Positions 20,115-29,248 of a stretch of 64,000 nt of DNA are shown piece after piece. The first letter of the stretch is position 1. Every line of letters starts with the position of its first letter. Below the pieces are notes generated by a model. The model did not search any database. It saw only the letters and a program-made list of their open reading frames with translations, and was not told where the DNA came from. Source of the stretch: Cytobacillus sp. IB215665 (lineage in GTDB: Bacteria > Bacillota > Bacilli > Bacillales > SM2101); contig NZ_JAXBME010000004.1 in assembly GCF_033963835.1 (NCBI RefSeq), forward strand, positions 357,227 to 421,226, in the 5' to 3' direction. A program made the position numbers and the translations under genes.

Positions 20115-21397
20115 AGAAGATAAATTTTGAACAGCTAGAGGAGTCATTGTATTATGAAAAAATGAGCAATGGTCTTGACGTCTACATTTTGCCGAAACCG
20201 GGTTTTAACAAAACTTATGCTACGTTTACGACGAAATATGGTTCAATTGACAATCGTTTTACGCCTTTAAATAGTAACGATATGGTCACTGTACCTGATG
20301 GCATAGCTCATTTTTTAGAACATAAGTTGTTCGAAAAAGAAGATGGTGATGTATTCCAGGATTTTAGTAAGCAAGGGGCTTCTGCAAATGCATTTACGTC
20401 TTTTACACGAACAGCATACCTTTTTTCTAGTACTGATAATGTAAAACTAAATCTTGAAACATTAATAAATTTTGTTCAGGCGCCGTATTTTTCTGATCAA
20501 TCTGTTGACAAAGAAAAAGGCATCATCGGTCAAGAAATAACAATGTATGATGATAATCCTGACTGGCGTTTATATTTTGGCTTAATCCAAAATATGTTTC
20601 AACATCACCCTGTAAAAATAGACATCGCTGGGACAATCGAATCAATTTCTCATATTACGAAAGAGTTGCTATATGAATGTTACGAAACATTTTATCATCC
20701 GAGTAATATGCTGTTATTTGTTGTTGGTCAAATTGATGCCGAACAAATTATGGATTTGATTCGAGAAAATCAATCGAGTAAAAACTATGAAAATCAACCT
20801 GACATTGCACGCTTCGAATACAATGAACCGTTGGAAGTTGCACAAAAAGAACAAGTGCTACAAATGAATGTTCAATCTTCAAAATGTATGGTAGGTGTTA
20901 AATCACCCAAAATAGGACGATCTGGTCAAGAGTTATTAAAGCATGAGCTAACGATAAATGTCATGCTAGACTTATTATTCGGTAAAAGCTCAATACATTA
21001 TGAAAACCTCTATCAAGAAGGGCTAATAGATGACACATTTGCTTATGATTATACTGAGGAGTCAAGTTTTGGATTTGCAATGGTCGGTGGAGACACGAAT
21101 GATCCAGATGAGCTAACGAAGCGTTTGCGTGAAATCATGCTTGATTTAAAAGAGCAAGAAATAACAGAGGAACAATTAACAAGAGTCAAAAAGAAAAAGA
21201 TAGGAGCATTTTTAAGGGCAATAAATTCTCCTGAATATATTGCAAACCAATTTACTCGTTATGCATTTAATGACATGGACCTCTTTGATGTAGTACCTGT
21301 ACTTGAATCGTTAACGATTGAGGATTTAACCAATGCAGCTGCAGAATTATTCAACGAACCACAAATGACAGTATGTAAAGTTGTTCCTAAACAATAA
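20111..21397 (+). CDS. ymfH: M16-family zinc peptidase (YmfH)
   Basis: A 428-residue peptidase, presumably the catalytic subunit paired with YmfF. It carries HFLEH within GIAHFLEHKLFE near residue 60, the inverted zinc motif of insulinase/pitrilysin peptidases, with a glutamate downstream. The C-terminal half is the inactive repeat domain. It starts in the ATGA overlap with ymfF. The physiological substrate is not known. A gap rich in repeat sequence separates it from the next gene. Confidence 0.88.
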   Translation: MKKINFEQLEESLYYEKMSNGLDVYILPKPGFNKTYATFTTKYGSIDNRFTPLNSNDMVTVPDGIAHFLEHKLFEKEDGDVFQDFSKQGASANAFTSFTRTAYLFSSTDNVKLNLETLINFVQAPYFSDQSVDKEKGIIGQEITMYDDNPDWRLYFGLIQNMFQHHPVKIDIAGTIESISHITKELLYECYETFYHPSNMLLFVVGQIDAEQIMDLIRENQSSKNYENQPDIARFEYNEPLEVAQKEQVLQMNVQSSKCMVGVKSPKIGRSGQELLKHELTINVMLDLLFGKSSIHYENLYQEGLIDDTFAYDYTEESSFGFAMVGGDTNDPDELTKRLREIMLDLKEQEITEEQLTRVKKKKIGAFLRAINSPEYIANQFTRYAFNDMDLFDVVPVLESLTIEDLTNAAAELFNEPQMTVCKVVPKQ

Positions 21398-21540
21398 AAA
21401 GTTAAATGAACAAAAGTAGCTAGTAGCCCCAATAAATAGTAAAGTTTGGACAATAGCTTATCTAAGTTCAACAAATTCGTTACTTCCAAGTTAACGAGGA
21501 CATATCGAGACGCATGCAAATAAAATGAATGATTTGATTT

Positions 21541-21660
21541 GCTGATTTTCGTACTAAAGACAAATAAATCCGGTATATATCGTATTGGTGGCATCCTGTC
21601 ATCTTCAACAAAGATGACAGTCCTAGCTATGCTAATGAACAAAGTATGCGAAAAGGGTCT
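21541..21660 (+). repeat. Interspersed repeat, copy 4
   Basis: The left end GCTGATTTTCGTACTAAAG and right end GAACAAAGTATGCGAAAAG then GGTCT. In the middle a 10-bp stem (CTGTCATCTT and its complement) forms a local hairpin that the other copies lack. Confidence 0.65.
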
Positions 21661-21682
21661 GTGAATTAAAGGGAGTGGAGAG

Positions 21683-22405
21683 TTGAAGTACGCGTTAATC
21701 ACTGGTGCGAGTGGTGGCATCGGTATGGAAATAGCTAAGAAATTAGCAGAGGAAGGTTATTCATTATATGTACATTATCATCAACGCAAACTAGAAATTG
21801 ACAAGTTGATTAATGGAATAGAACAGCTAGGCGTACATGCTATTGGCATTCAAGCGGATTTGTCATTATCAACTGGTCCAAATCAGCTACTTGAACAAAT
21901 AAAACATGATATAGAAATCGTCATACATAATAGTGGAAATAGTTATTTTGGACTCATCACTGATATGGATGAACGAGATATTTCAGCAATGGTCCAACTG
22001 CATGTTACTAGCCCATTTACTATTACGAAAGCGTTATTACCAACTATGATTTCAAACAAAAGAGGTAATATTGTTTTTATTACATCTATATGGGGAATAA
22101 CAGGGGCTTCATGTGAAGTACTCTATTCTATGGTTAAAGGTGGACAAAACACATTTGTGAAAGCATTGGCAAAAGAAGTTGCTCCAAGTGGAATTAGAGT
22201 GAATGGGATTGCACCTGGCGCAATTAATACTGCCATGCTAGACATTTTTTCGAATGAAGAAATTGAAGGTATAGAGGAAGAGATACCTTTAGGACGGGTT
22301 GGAACGCCACAGGAAATTGCGGATACCGCATTATTTCTAATTTCAAAGAAAGCTTCGTATATCACTGGTCAAATTTTGTCTGTAAATGGTGGGTGGCATT
22401 GTTAA
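21683..22405 (+). CDS. ymfI: Short-chain dehydrogenase/reductase (3-oxoacyl-ACP reductase-like)
   Basis: A 240-residue classical SDR. The cofactor motif TGASGGIG is at residues 7-14, HNSGN stands where NNAG is usual, and the catalytic Ser...Tyr-x-x-x-Lys set is ITSIWG...YSMVK. VNGIAPGAINT follows as in FabG. The TTG start is preceded by GGGAGTGG. At this locus (after ymfFH, before ymfJ) it corresponds to YmfI. The real substrate is unknown; fatty-acid reduction is only suggested by family. Confidence 0.88.
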   Translation: MKYALITGASGGIGMEIAKKLAEEGYSLYVHYHQRKLEIDKLINGIEQLGVHAIGIQADLSLSTGPNQLLEQIKHDIEIVIHNSGNSYFGLITDMDERDISAMVQLHVTSPFTITKALLPTMISNKRGNIVFITSIWGITGASCEVLYSMVKGGQNTFVKALAKEVAPSGIRVNGIAPGAINTAMLDIFSNEEIEGIEEEIPLGRVGTPQEIADTALFLISKKASYITGQILSVNGGWHC

Positions 22406-22412
22406 TATCATT

Positions 22413-22449
22413 GCTACACATATAGTAATCTATATGTGTAGCTTTTTTT
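22413..22449 (+). terminator. Intrinsic terminator after ymfI
   Basis: A perfect 12-bp stem (GCTACACATATA and its complement), 6-nt loop, then seven T residues. The open frame 22386-22589 across it is not a gene. Confidence 0.93.
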
Positions 22450-22608
22450 GTACAGCTTTTTTCATAGCTGCTTTATTGGCTAAAAAGTTGCAACAAAGCT
22501 ATGGAGAAGAGACCTTGCATAAAGTTCACTTAAATGTCATAGCGAGTTTGTATAAATTTTTCCCATTGAAACAAACTATACATGACTAAACATGAAGGAG
22601 GCTTTTGT

Positions 22609-22869
22609 ATGTCTGTGCTAGATAATTTTGAACAATGGAAGGACTTTTTAGCAGATCGACTTCATCAAGCACAAGAAAGTGGCATGAATCAAAACACGGT
22701 ATCGGATATTGCTTATCAAATTGGCGATTATTTATCCAACCAAGTAGAACCGAAAAATGCTCAAGAAAAAGTACTAGCTGATTTATGGCACGTAGCATCG
22801 AATGAGGAACAGCATGCGATTGCGAATATGATGGTCAAGTTAGTTGAAGATGATGGGGGTAATCATTAA
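22609..22869 (+). CDS. ymfJ: DUF3243 small protein (YmfJ)
   Basis: An 86-residue acidic protein of the DUF3243 family, mostly predicted helix. It begins MSVLDNFEQWKDFLADRL and matches YmfJ in size and position. ATG follows GAAGGAGG with ideal spacing; the frame opens 27 bp earlier, but that extension overlaps the ribosome-binding site. Function unknown; the protein is conserved across spore-forming Bacillaceae. A short terminator-like hairpin with a T run follows. Confidence 0.85.
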   Translation: MSVLDNFEQWKDFLADRLHQAQESGMNQNTVSDIAYQIGDYLSNQVEPKNAQEKVLADLWHVASNEEQHAIANMMVKLVEDDGGNH

Positions 22870-22893
22870 AGAGGGGGAACTCCTCTCTTTTTT
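22868..22893 (+). terminator. Terminator after ymfJ
   Basis: AGAGG and CCTCT arms followed by TTTTTT. Short but properly placed. Confidence 0.7.
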
Positions 22894-22899
22894 GATTTG

Positions 22900-23373
22900 A
22901 TTGTAACATTGGAAGGGTAAAACCGCTTCTTAGCTATTCTAGATGATGGTTCTGATTTTGTAAAAGAGGTTGACAATGATATATACTTTTCACTAATGAG
23001 TAACCTGCTACATATATCCTCAACAAAATTGTAAACAGGACCATTTATTAATAAATGGCTGTTTTATCAGAGAATGTTGTTTGTTAAAGAAATAAACATT
23101 CCCCAATAAACATACATGGAATTATTTATTCTGTAAAATTATGGAAAGCATATAAAACAAGTTCTTGCGCTTATTATATGATATCAACCGTTACAAAGTT
23201 TTAAAAAGGAAAAGAGCCTGAATGATACAATAATTAGTATAAAAAGTAATTAATTATCATTGGGTATAGAATGCCCCTTTTATATTACATATAAATCATT
23301 TATTATAGTCTTATAGACTTATGTGTGATACGTAACTTAATATTTTTTTATAGTGCTGCATAGGGGGATTTGC
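22900..23373. other. Gene-free region with palindromes before ymfK
   Basis: No convincing gene. It holds an 18-bp perfect palindrome CCATTTATTAATAAATGG at 23041-23058, with AACAG/CTGTT arms outside it, and a hairpin with GAATGTT/AACATTC arms near 23073-23101. A weak interspersed-repeat right end lies at about 23187-23219 and another degenerate end at 22486-22517. Confidence 0.5.
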
Positions 23374-24165
23374 ATGCAAAAAAAAGAATGGTATTTAGAA
23401 TACGAAATTCATAAAAATAGACCTGGCTTACTCGGGGATGTGTCATCTTTATTAGGGATGTTATCTATTAACATCGTTACAATCAATGGTGTTAAGGACC
23501 ATCGACGTGGGTTATTATTGAGATGTGATCGGAATGAACAAATAGAGCGTCTTGCATCAATTTTACAAACTATGGATAATATAACAGTGACAAAAATACG
23601 TGAACCGAAGCTAAGAGATCGTTTAGCTGTTAGACATGGACGTTATATTCAAAGGGATGAGGACGATAAAAAAACATTTCGATTTGTCAGAGATGAGCTC
23701 GGCGTATTAGTTGATTTTATGGCAGAATTGTATAAACAAGAAGGTCATAAATTAATCGGTATACGTGGTATGCCAAGGGTTGGCAAAACTGAATCGGTCG
23801 TAGCAGCGAGCGTATGTGCAAATAAGCGATGGTTATTTGTCTCTTCAACATTGCTTAAGCAAACGGTCAGAAGTCAGCTCATTGAGGACGAATATAACGA
23901 AAATAATCTATTTATCATTGACGGTATTGTATCAACGAAAAGAGCTTCAGAACGCCATTGGCAGCTAGTTCGTGAAATTATGAGGCTTCCAGCTGTCAAG
24001 GTAGTTGAGCATCCGGATATTTTTGTTCGAAATACTGAATATACGATGGACGATTTCGATTATATTATTGAACTACGGAATAATCCTGAAGAGGAAATAA
24101 CGTATGATCTCGTTGAACAACCACAAATGTTACAAGAATCTAGCTTATCTACATTTGATTTTTAG
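23374..24165 (+). CDS. ymfK: DUF3388 protein YmfK (ACT domain plus P-loop-like segment)
   Basis: A 263-residue protein matching YmfK by position. Residues 1-75 look like an ACT regulatory fold (EYEIHKNRPGLLGDVSSLLG). A segment near residue 135, GIRGMPRVGKTES, resembles a nucleotide-binding P-loop, and LFIIDGI further on could be its Walker B. The molecular function is unknown; an amino-acid-sensing ATP-binding role is only an inference from these motifs. ATG follows AGGGGG. It precedes the RodZ-like gene by 20 bp. Confidence 0.82.
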   Translation: MQKKEWYLEYEIHKNRPGLLGDVSSLLGMLSINIVTINGVKDHRRGLLLRCDRNEQIERLASILQTMDNITVTKIREPKLRDRLAVRHGRYIQRDEDDKKTFRFVRDELGVLVDFMAELYKQEGHKLIGIRGMPRVGKTESVVAASVCANKRWLFVSSTLLKQTVRSQLIEDEYNENNLFIIDGIVSTKRASERHWQLVREIMRLPAVKVVEHPDIFVRNTEYTMDDFDYIIELRNNPEEEITYDLVEQPQMLQESSLSTFDF

Positions 24166-24185
24166 CAAATTGGAAGGTGTTTTCA

Positions 24186-25079
24186 TTGACAGAACTAGGT
24201 AAAAGATTGAAAGAAGCAAGAGAAGAAAAAAATATTAGCATAGACGATTTACAAAAGTTAACGAAGATACAAAAACGTTATCTAATCGGAATTGAAGACG
24301 GTAATTATGATCGAATGCCTGGACAATTTTACGTGCGTGCGTTTATCAAATCGTATTGTGAAGCAGTTGAGTTAGATGCTGATGTTATTTTTGAACAATA
24401 TGAAAATGAACTCCCGAGCTTATCTAATTCAGATTTACCTGGTCAGCTGTCGAGAGTACAGAGTCGTAAACAGATTTCCCCAACAACAACTTCAAAAGTG
24501 GCAGATTTGCTACCAAAAGTATTAACAGGAGTTTTTGTTTTCGGTCTTCTTATAGGGATTTACTTCATCGCACTGAATTTTTTAGGTAATTCAGATGGTA
24601 CTCCAGCGCAGGAAAGTGGAGAAGACCGTGAAATTGTCGTTGAAGATAATTCAGAAGAAAATGATCCAGTTGAAGAGGTGGGCAGCGAGCCTGCAGCAGA
24701 AGACACTGATCAAGAAACTGATGTACAGGATGAAGAAGAGGACGAGCCTGAGCAAGCAGTAGAACAGGTGCTAGAATTAGTAAGTGTGCAAGGCGCTAAT
24801 TCTTCCATGAAGTTATCTAATACAGAAGAATTTAATTTAGAGATTAAATCAACTGGAAATACTTGGATTACTCTTAGGAATGACCAAGGCGAACAGTTTT
24901 ATTATGACTTCTTAAATGAGGATGACCAACCATTGTCCTTCGATATGAGCAAAGAAAATAAAATATCACTAAAGTCAGGCTATACACCAGTAACAGAAAT
25001 ATATATAAATGGAGAACTGGTAGAGTTTCCAAATGAGGGAGGAACAACCCAAACTATGGAAATCCTCTTCAATAATTAA
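24186..25079 (+). CDS. ymfM: RodZ-like helix-turn-helix membrane protein (YmfM)
   Basis: A 297-residue bitopic protein of the RodZ type, which links MreB to the cell-wall machinery. The N-terminal helix-turn-helix domain (1-70) includes LGKRLKEAREEKNISID and PGQFYVRAFIKSYCE. A membrane helix at about 110-135 is followed by an acidic linker and a C-terminal DUF4115 domain outside the cell. TTG at 24186 lies 7 nt after AAGGTG; the GTG 9 bp upstream overlaps that site. It precedes pgsA, as in B. subtilis. Confidence 0.85.
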   Translation: MTELGKRLKEAREEKNISIDDLQKLTKIQKRYLIGIEDGNYDRMPGQFYVRAFIKSYCEAVELDADVIFEQYENELPSLSNSDLPGQLSRVQSRKQISPTTTSKVADLLPKVLTGVFVFGLLIGIYFIALNFLGNSDGTPAQESGEDREIVVEDNSEENDPVEEVGSEPAAEDTDQETDVQDEEEDEPEQAVEQVLELVSVQGANSSMKLSNTEEFNLEIKSTGNTWITLRNDQGEQFYYDFLNEDDQPLSFDMSKENKISLKSGYTPVTEIYINGELVEFPNEGGTTQTMEILFNN

Positions 25080-25080
25080 T

Positions 25081-25106
25081 AAAGTCATCATTTTGATGGC
25101 TTTTTT
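25081..25106 (+). terminator. Terminator between ymfM and pgsA
   Basis: AAAGTCATCA pairs with TGATGGCTTT (one G-T) and runs into TTTT. Confidence 0.8.
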
Positions 25107-25158
25107 GACTTTTTCTGATATATTATTGTACATGTAAGTTATGAAGGAGGAAGAATTT

Positions 25159-25737
25159 GTGAATATACCAAATAAGATTACCGTTTCACGTATTTTGTTA
25201 ATTCCAGTGTTTTTGGTGATTATGCTTGCACCGCTATCCTGGGGACAATTACAAATAGGCGGAGGAGAGATACCTGTTACTCATTTCATTGGTGCTATCA
25301 TTTTTATTATTGCTTCCACGACTGATTGGATTGACGGATATTATGCAAGGAAATTTAATCTCGTCACCAACTTAGGAAAATTTTTAGACCCTCTAGCTGA
25401 TAAGCTATTAGTGTCAGCGGCGCTTATAACACTCGTTCAGTTTGAATTGGCACCTGCATGGATGGTCATAGTCATTATAAGTAGAGAATTTGCCGTAACA
25501 GGTTTACGACTTGTTCTAGCAGGTGGTGGTGAAGTTGTTGCTGCAAACATGCTTGGCAAGATTAAAACATGGACGCAAATTGTAGCCGTTTCTGCATTGC
25601 TATTACATAATATTCCTTTTGAAGCATTGTCGATTCCATTTGCTGATATAGCACTATGGATCGCAGTATTTTTCACAATTTGGTCTGGGTGGGACTATTT
25701 TGCGAAAAATAAACATGTATTTGCTAACTCAAAGTAA
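25159..25737 (+). CDS. pgsA: CDP-diacylglycerol-glycerol-3-phosphate phosphatidyltransferase
   Basis: Integral membrane enzyme that makes phosphatidylglycerol phosphate from CDP-diacylglycerol and glycerol 3-phosphate. The product is 192 residues, near the usual length, with several membrane helices. The CDP-alcohol phosphotransferase signature begins at about residue 56: DWIDGYYAR then GKFLDPLADK with its aspartates intact. GTG at 25159 sits 6 nt after AAGGAGGAAG; the upstream in-frame ATG covers the ribosome-binding site and was rejected. Essential in B. subtilis. Confidence 0.95.
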   Translation: MNIPNKITVSRILLIPVFLVIMLAPLSWGQLQIGGGEIPVTHFIGAIIFIIASTTDWIDGYYARKFNLVTNLGKFLDPLADKLLVSAALITLVQFELAPAWMVIVIISREFAVTGLRLVLAGGGEVVAANMLGKIKTWTQIVAVSALLLHNIPFEALSIPFADIALWIAVFFTIWSGWDYFAKNKHVFANSK

Positions 25738-25773
25738 ACCAGCATATTGAGATGATAAGCCGAAGTAGTAAAT

Positions 25774-25813
25774 TTTATGAGGATGAGACGGGTTTCCTTC
25801 TCATCCTCATAAA
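25774..25813 (+). terminator. Hairpin after pgsA
   Basis: A perfect 15-bp stem (TTTATGAGGATGAGA and its complement) with a 10-nt loop. The T tract is weak; it could act in both directions. Confidence 0.75.
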
Positions 25814-25880
25814 GTTAAAGGAACATAATGTAGCAGTCTTCAACCTGCTATAACACATGCTATTTTTACGGGGGGATGAC

Positions 25881-27119
25881 ATGAACGCTGAGATTATAGC
25901 AGTTGGATCAGAGTTATTATTAGGACAAATTGCGAATACAAATGCACAATTCCTATCGAAACAATTAGCAGAGCTAGGAATTAATGTTTATTTTCATACT
26001 GTAGTTGGTGATAATCAAGATCGGTTAAAAAGGGTCGTTGAAACAGCAAAGCAGCGATCAAAATTGATTATCTTCACTGGAGGGTTAGGCCCAACAAAAG
26101 ACGATCTAACTAAGGAAACGATGGCATCTATGCTAAAGCAACAGCTAGTCACACATGAACAATCACTTAAAAGAATTGAAGCGTACTATGAAAAAGTAAA
26201 TCGTAAAATGACAGACAATAACAAAAAGCAAGCTGTTATTCTAGAAAATGCAACGGTATTGCTTAATGACCATGGGATGGCACCGGGAATGGCTATAACG
26301 AAGGATCAAGTTACATATATGCTATTGCCAGGCCCTCCAAAGGAAATGCAACCAATGTTTTTGAAATACGGGACAGAATATCTCAATAACCTCTTAGGTG
26401 TTCGTGAGAGAATCATATCTCGCGTATTAAGATTCTTTGGAATTGGTGAGTCAAAGTTGGAAACTGAGATTGAAGATTTGATTGATAAGCAAGTGAATCC
26501 AACGATTGCTCCGTTAGCATCTGACTTTGAAGTAAAACTTCGATTGACAGCTAAACATTCCTCAGTAGACATAGCTAATGAGCTTCTTAATGATACAGAA
26601 CAAGAAATACTAAGTCGTGTTGGTCAATATTTTTATGGTTATGAAAACACCTCACTATTAGAACATGCGGTAGCTGTTTTACAAGAAAAAAAAATGACGA
26701 TATCTAGCGCTGAAAGTTTAACTGGAGGCATGTTCATGAGTGAGTTAATAGCTGTTCCTGGTTCTTCATCTGTAGCTAAAGGTGGAATTGTAGCTTATAC
26801 GAATGATATGAAGGAAACATTACTCAATGTTAACCGAACGACACTTGTACAGGAAGGTGCCGTCAGTAAAAAATGTGCACAACAAATGGCTGAGCATGTG
26901 AGGAAATCATGTAACTCTGACTGTGGAATTAGCTTTACTGGAGTTGCTGGACCACAAAGCGTGGAAGGTAAAGATGTAGGAACGGTCTTTATTGGGCTTT
27001 CGATCAATGATCATCCTACAGAAGTCTATTCATTGAAATTGGCTGGTTCTAGACAAATGATTAGAGAAAGAGCTATTAAATATGGATACTATTATTTACT
27101 CAAACAATTGAAAAAATAA
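25881..27119 (+). CDS. cinA: CinA-family protein (nicotinamide-nucleotide amidohydrolase type)
   Basis: A 412-residue competence-associated protein. Residues 1-170 form the MoaB/MogA-like domain ([27 protein letters not shown]), and residues 250-412 the CinA C-terminal domain ([27 protein letters not shown]). Family members hydrolyse damaged pyridine nucleotides, and cinA-recA is a conserved neighbour pair linked to competence and DNA repair. ATG at 25881 follows GGGGGGAT; an in-frame ATG 24 bp upstream lacks a ribosome-binding site. Here recA has its own promoter. Confidence 0.92.
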   Translation: MNAEIIAVGSELLLGQIANTNAQFLSKQLAELGINVYFHTVVGDNQDRLKRVVETAKQRSKLIIFTGGLGPTKDDLTKETMASMLKQQLVTHEQSLKRIEAYYEKVNRKMTDNNKKQAVILENATVLLNDHGMAPGMAITKDQVTYMLLPGPPKEMQPMFLKYGTEYLNNLLGVRERIISRVLRFFGIGESKLETEIEDLIDKQVNPTIAPLASDFEVKLRLTAKHSSVDIANELLNDTEQEILSRVGQYFYGYENTSLLEHAVAVLQEKKMTISSAESLTGGMFMSELIAVPGSSSVAKGGIVAYTNDMKETLLNVNRTTLVQEGAVSKKCAQQMAEHVRKSCNSDCGISFTGVAGPQSVEGKDVGTVFIGLSINDHPTEVYSLKLAGSRQMIRERAIKYGYYYLLKQLKK

Positions 27120-27290
27120 TAAGCTATGGGCTACCCAACTTTTGTAGTTTCTTTGAATTAAAATATACACACGAATATAATTAGTACGATGTGCATCTTT
27201 GCTACTATAAACCGATGACTGTTTAGTAAAACGATATCTATACCTGCTATTTAAGTAACTATAAGCAACAAAGTATACGAAAAGAGCCTA
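27120..27290 (+). repeat. Interspersed repeat, copy 5
   Basis: The right end GCAACAAAGTATACGAAAAG then AGCCTA is close to consensus. The interior keeps GTGCATCTTTGCTACTA and an ACACGAATATAA segment. The left end is poorly conserved. Confidence 0.7.
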
Positions 27291-27356
27291 AGTTTTAGAT
27301 CCCCAAATCTACTTTACCCAACAATGTTCTAGTTTGCTGATTGAATTCACTTTTGA

Positions 27357-27387
27357 ATAAAAAAACGAATAGATGTTCGTTTTTTGC
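27357..27387. promoter_or_regulatory. LexA box inside an inverted repeat before recA
   Basis: CGAATAGATGTTCG at 27366-27379 matches the Bacillus LexA/DinR box CGAAC-N4-GTTCG at all but one base. It is embedded in a longer inverted repeat with A6 and T6 flanks, so the DNA can also read as a hairpin with a T tract, ending upstream transcripts. Confidence 0.82.
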
Positions 27388-27416
27388 TTGGCAAATGTCC
27401 AAAAACAAGGTATAGT
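27388..27416 (+). promoter_or_regulatory. recA promoter
   Basis: TTGGCA (27388-27393), a 17-bp spacer and TATAGT (27411-27416). The LexA box ends 8 bp before the -35 element, a position suited to SOS repression. Confidence 0.8.
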
Positions 27417-27448
27417 ATAAGTAGTAATGGAGATGAGGAGGAATAAAT

Positions 27449-28489
27449 GTGAGTGATCGTCAAGCTGCATTAGATATGGCGTTAAAGCAAATAGAAAAAC
27501 AATTTGGTAAAGGATCAATAATGAAGTTAGGTGAGCAGTCGGAACGTCAAATCTCTACCGTTCCTAGTGGTTCATTAGCATTGGATGTTGCACTTGGAGC
27601 AGGTGGTTATCCACGTGGTCGTATCATTGAAATATACGGACCTGAAAGCTCTGGTAAAACAACAGTTGCACTTCATGCGATTGCTGAAGTGCAAGAACAA
27701 GGCGGTCAAGCTGCATTTATCGATGCTGAGCATGCGTTAGACCCTATTTATGCACAAAAGCTAGGTGTTAACATAGAAGAACTATTGCTATCTCAACCTG
27801 ATACAGGTGAACAGGCGTTAGAGATTGCTGAAGCACTTGTAAGAAGTGGTGCTGTTGATATTTTAGTCATCGATTCAGTTGCAGCGCTCGTTCCAAAGGC
27901 TGAAATTGAAGGGGAGATGGGAGACTCTCATGTTGGCTTACAAGCACGTCTTATGTCTCAAGCCTTACGTAAGCTCTCAGGAGCAATAAATAAATCTAAA
28001 ACGATTGCTATTTTCATTAACCAAATTCGTGAGAAGGTTGGTGTTATGTTTGGGAATCCGGAAACTACACCTGGTGGTCGTGCGTTAAAGTTTTATTCTT
28101 CAGTACGTTTAGAGGTTCGTCGAGCTGAACAACTGAAGCAAGGAAATGATATCGTAGGTAATAAAACGAAATTAAAAGTAGTAAAGAATAAAATAGCACC
28201 TCCGTTTAAAATAGCCGAGGTTGATATTATGTACGGTGAAGGAATTTCCAAAGAGGGAGAAATTCTTGATATGGGCTCTGAGCTCGATATTGTCCAGAAG
28301 AGCGGATCTTGGTACTCGTTTGAAGGTGAACGTCTAGGGCAAGGGCGAGAAAACGCTAAACAATTCTTAACGGAGAATGCGGACATATCAAAACAAATAC
28401 ACGAACAAATTCGAGAACACTACGGCCTTAACAATACAACAGAGCCGGTGGGCGACGATTCTCAAAGTGAACTCGAATTAAAAGAGTAA
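27449..28489 (+). CDS. recA: Recombinase RecA
   Basis: DNA-dependent ATPase for homologous recombination and the co-protease that triggers LexA self-cleavage. The product is 346 residues. Walker [10 protein letters not shown] lies at about 65-73, Walker B includes [13 protein letters not shown], and the loop [20 protein letters not shown] is conserved. The GTG start follows GAGGAGG. An SOS box and promoter directly upstream, plus a terminator downstream, make it a self-contained, damage-inducible unit. Confidence 0.98.
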   Translation: MSDRQAALDMALKQIEKQFGKGSIMKLGEQSERQISTVPSGSLALDVALGAGGYPRGRIIEIYGPESSGKTTVALHAIAEVQEQGGQAAFIDAEHALDPIYAQKLGVNIEELLLSQPDTGEQALEIAEALVRSGAVDILVIDSVAALVPKAEIEGEMGDSHVGLQARLMSQALRKLSGAINKSKTIAIFINQIREKVGVMFGNPETTPGGRALKFYSSVRLEVRRAEQLKQGNDIVGNKTKLKVVKNKIAPPFKIAEVDIMYGEGISKEGEILDMGSELDIVQKSGSWYSFEGERLGQGRENAKQFLTENADISKQIHEQIREHYGLNNTTEPVGDDSQSELELKE

Positions 28490-28503
28490 ACAACATAAGC
28501 TCT

Positions 28504-28538
28504 AAAAGAAGGATACTACATGAAGTATCCTTCTTTTT
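28504..28538 (+). terminator. Intrinsic terminator after recA
   Basis: An 11-bp stem (AGAAGGATACT and its complement), 6-nt loop, then TTTTT. Confidence 0.93.
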
Positions 28539-28545
28539 CATTTAC

Positions 28546-28694
28546 GCTGTTTTCGTATTAATAAAAAAAGCTAAACACAAATATAGCTATCGATCGGCGC
28601 ATCATTTCTTATCAAAGATTATGAAAGTCATATAAAACTCATCAGTTATTTAAATGTAAGTGAAAAAATACAACAAAGTTTACGAAAAGTGCCT
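28546..28694 (+). repeat. Interspersed repeat, copy 6
   Basis: The left end GCTGTTTTCGTATTAATAA. The interior has ATAGCTATCGATCGGCGCAT and a CATATAAAACTCATCAG segment shared with other copies. The right end CAACAAAGTTTACGAAAAG then TGCCTA. Confidence 0.8.
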
Positions 28695-28699
28695 ACATT

Positions 28700-29245
28700 T
28701 ATCATTAGTTCTATTCAATAGCTTTCAACAACAGGACATAGTATGGTAAATCATCTACCAGTTTATAAGGTGGTAGGACTAAGGTTTGCAGAAAGTCTGT
28801 CGCTGTTCAAGTCAAGGTTTGTGCGCTCTCTTCCAATATTAAGGAAAGATGGCAGTGGCAGGCCTTGACAATAAAATTACCCACCTTTACAATTAGTATG
28901 TATATTATACATGCTTGTTAATATTACAATTGTTACTATTAAGAATTTTTTCAAACAAAATTGGAGGACAGATAGGAAGAAGGAGCGATCGGTTGGTGTC
29001 AGGTGCAAGTGCAATGAAATAGTTGCCACGTACTTATGAAGCACACGATGAAATTACTTGTGTAGGTATTTAACAATAAATTACCAACGATATTGAGTAA
29101 ATTCACAGTCTTTTTCCAGGCTTATAACAGCCTCTAGTATTGGAACTTGAAAAGCCATTGTGCATGTTGGAATTTATTAAGGGAAAAATTACATGCCGAC
29201 AGTTTGAATCTAGCAAGAAACAAGTATATAGCAAGAGGAGGTGAA
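28700..29245. other. Long gene-free stretch between recA and rny
   Basis: No credible open frame. It contains a hairpin with CTACCA/TGGTAG arms (about 28750-28775) and a branched inverted repeat GTCAAGG (28811-28817) / CCTTGAC (28863-28869) enclosing smaller stems; the 28750-28870 block is less AT-rich than its surroundings. This could be a structured RNA, but I recognise no known family. Confidence 0.35.
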
Positions 29246-29248
29246 ATG

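Noticed and set aside
22386..22589. 67-codon hydrophobic open frame after ymfI
   Set aside because: It reads through the strong ymfI terminator hairpin, and its start is inside ymfI.
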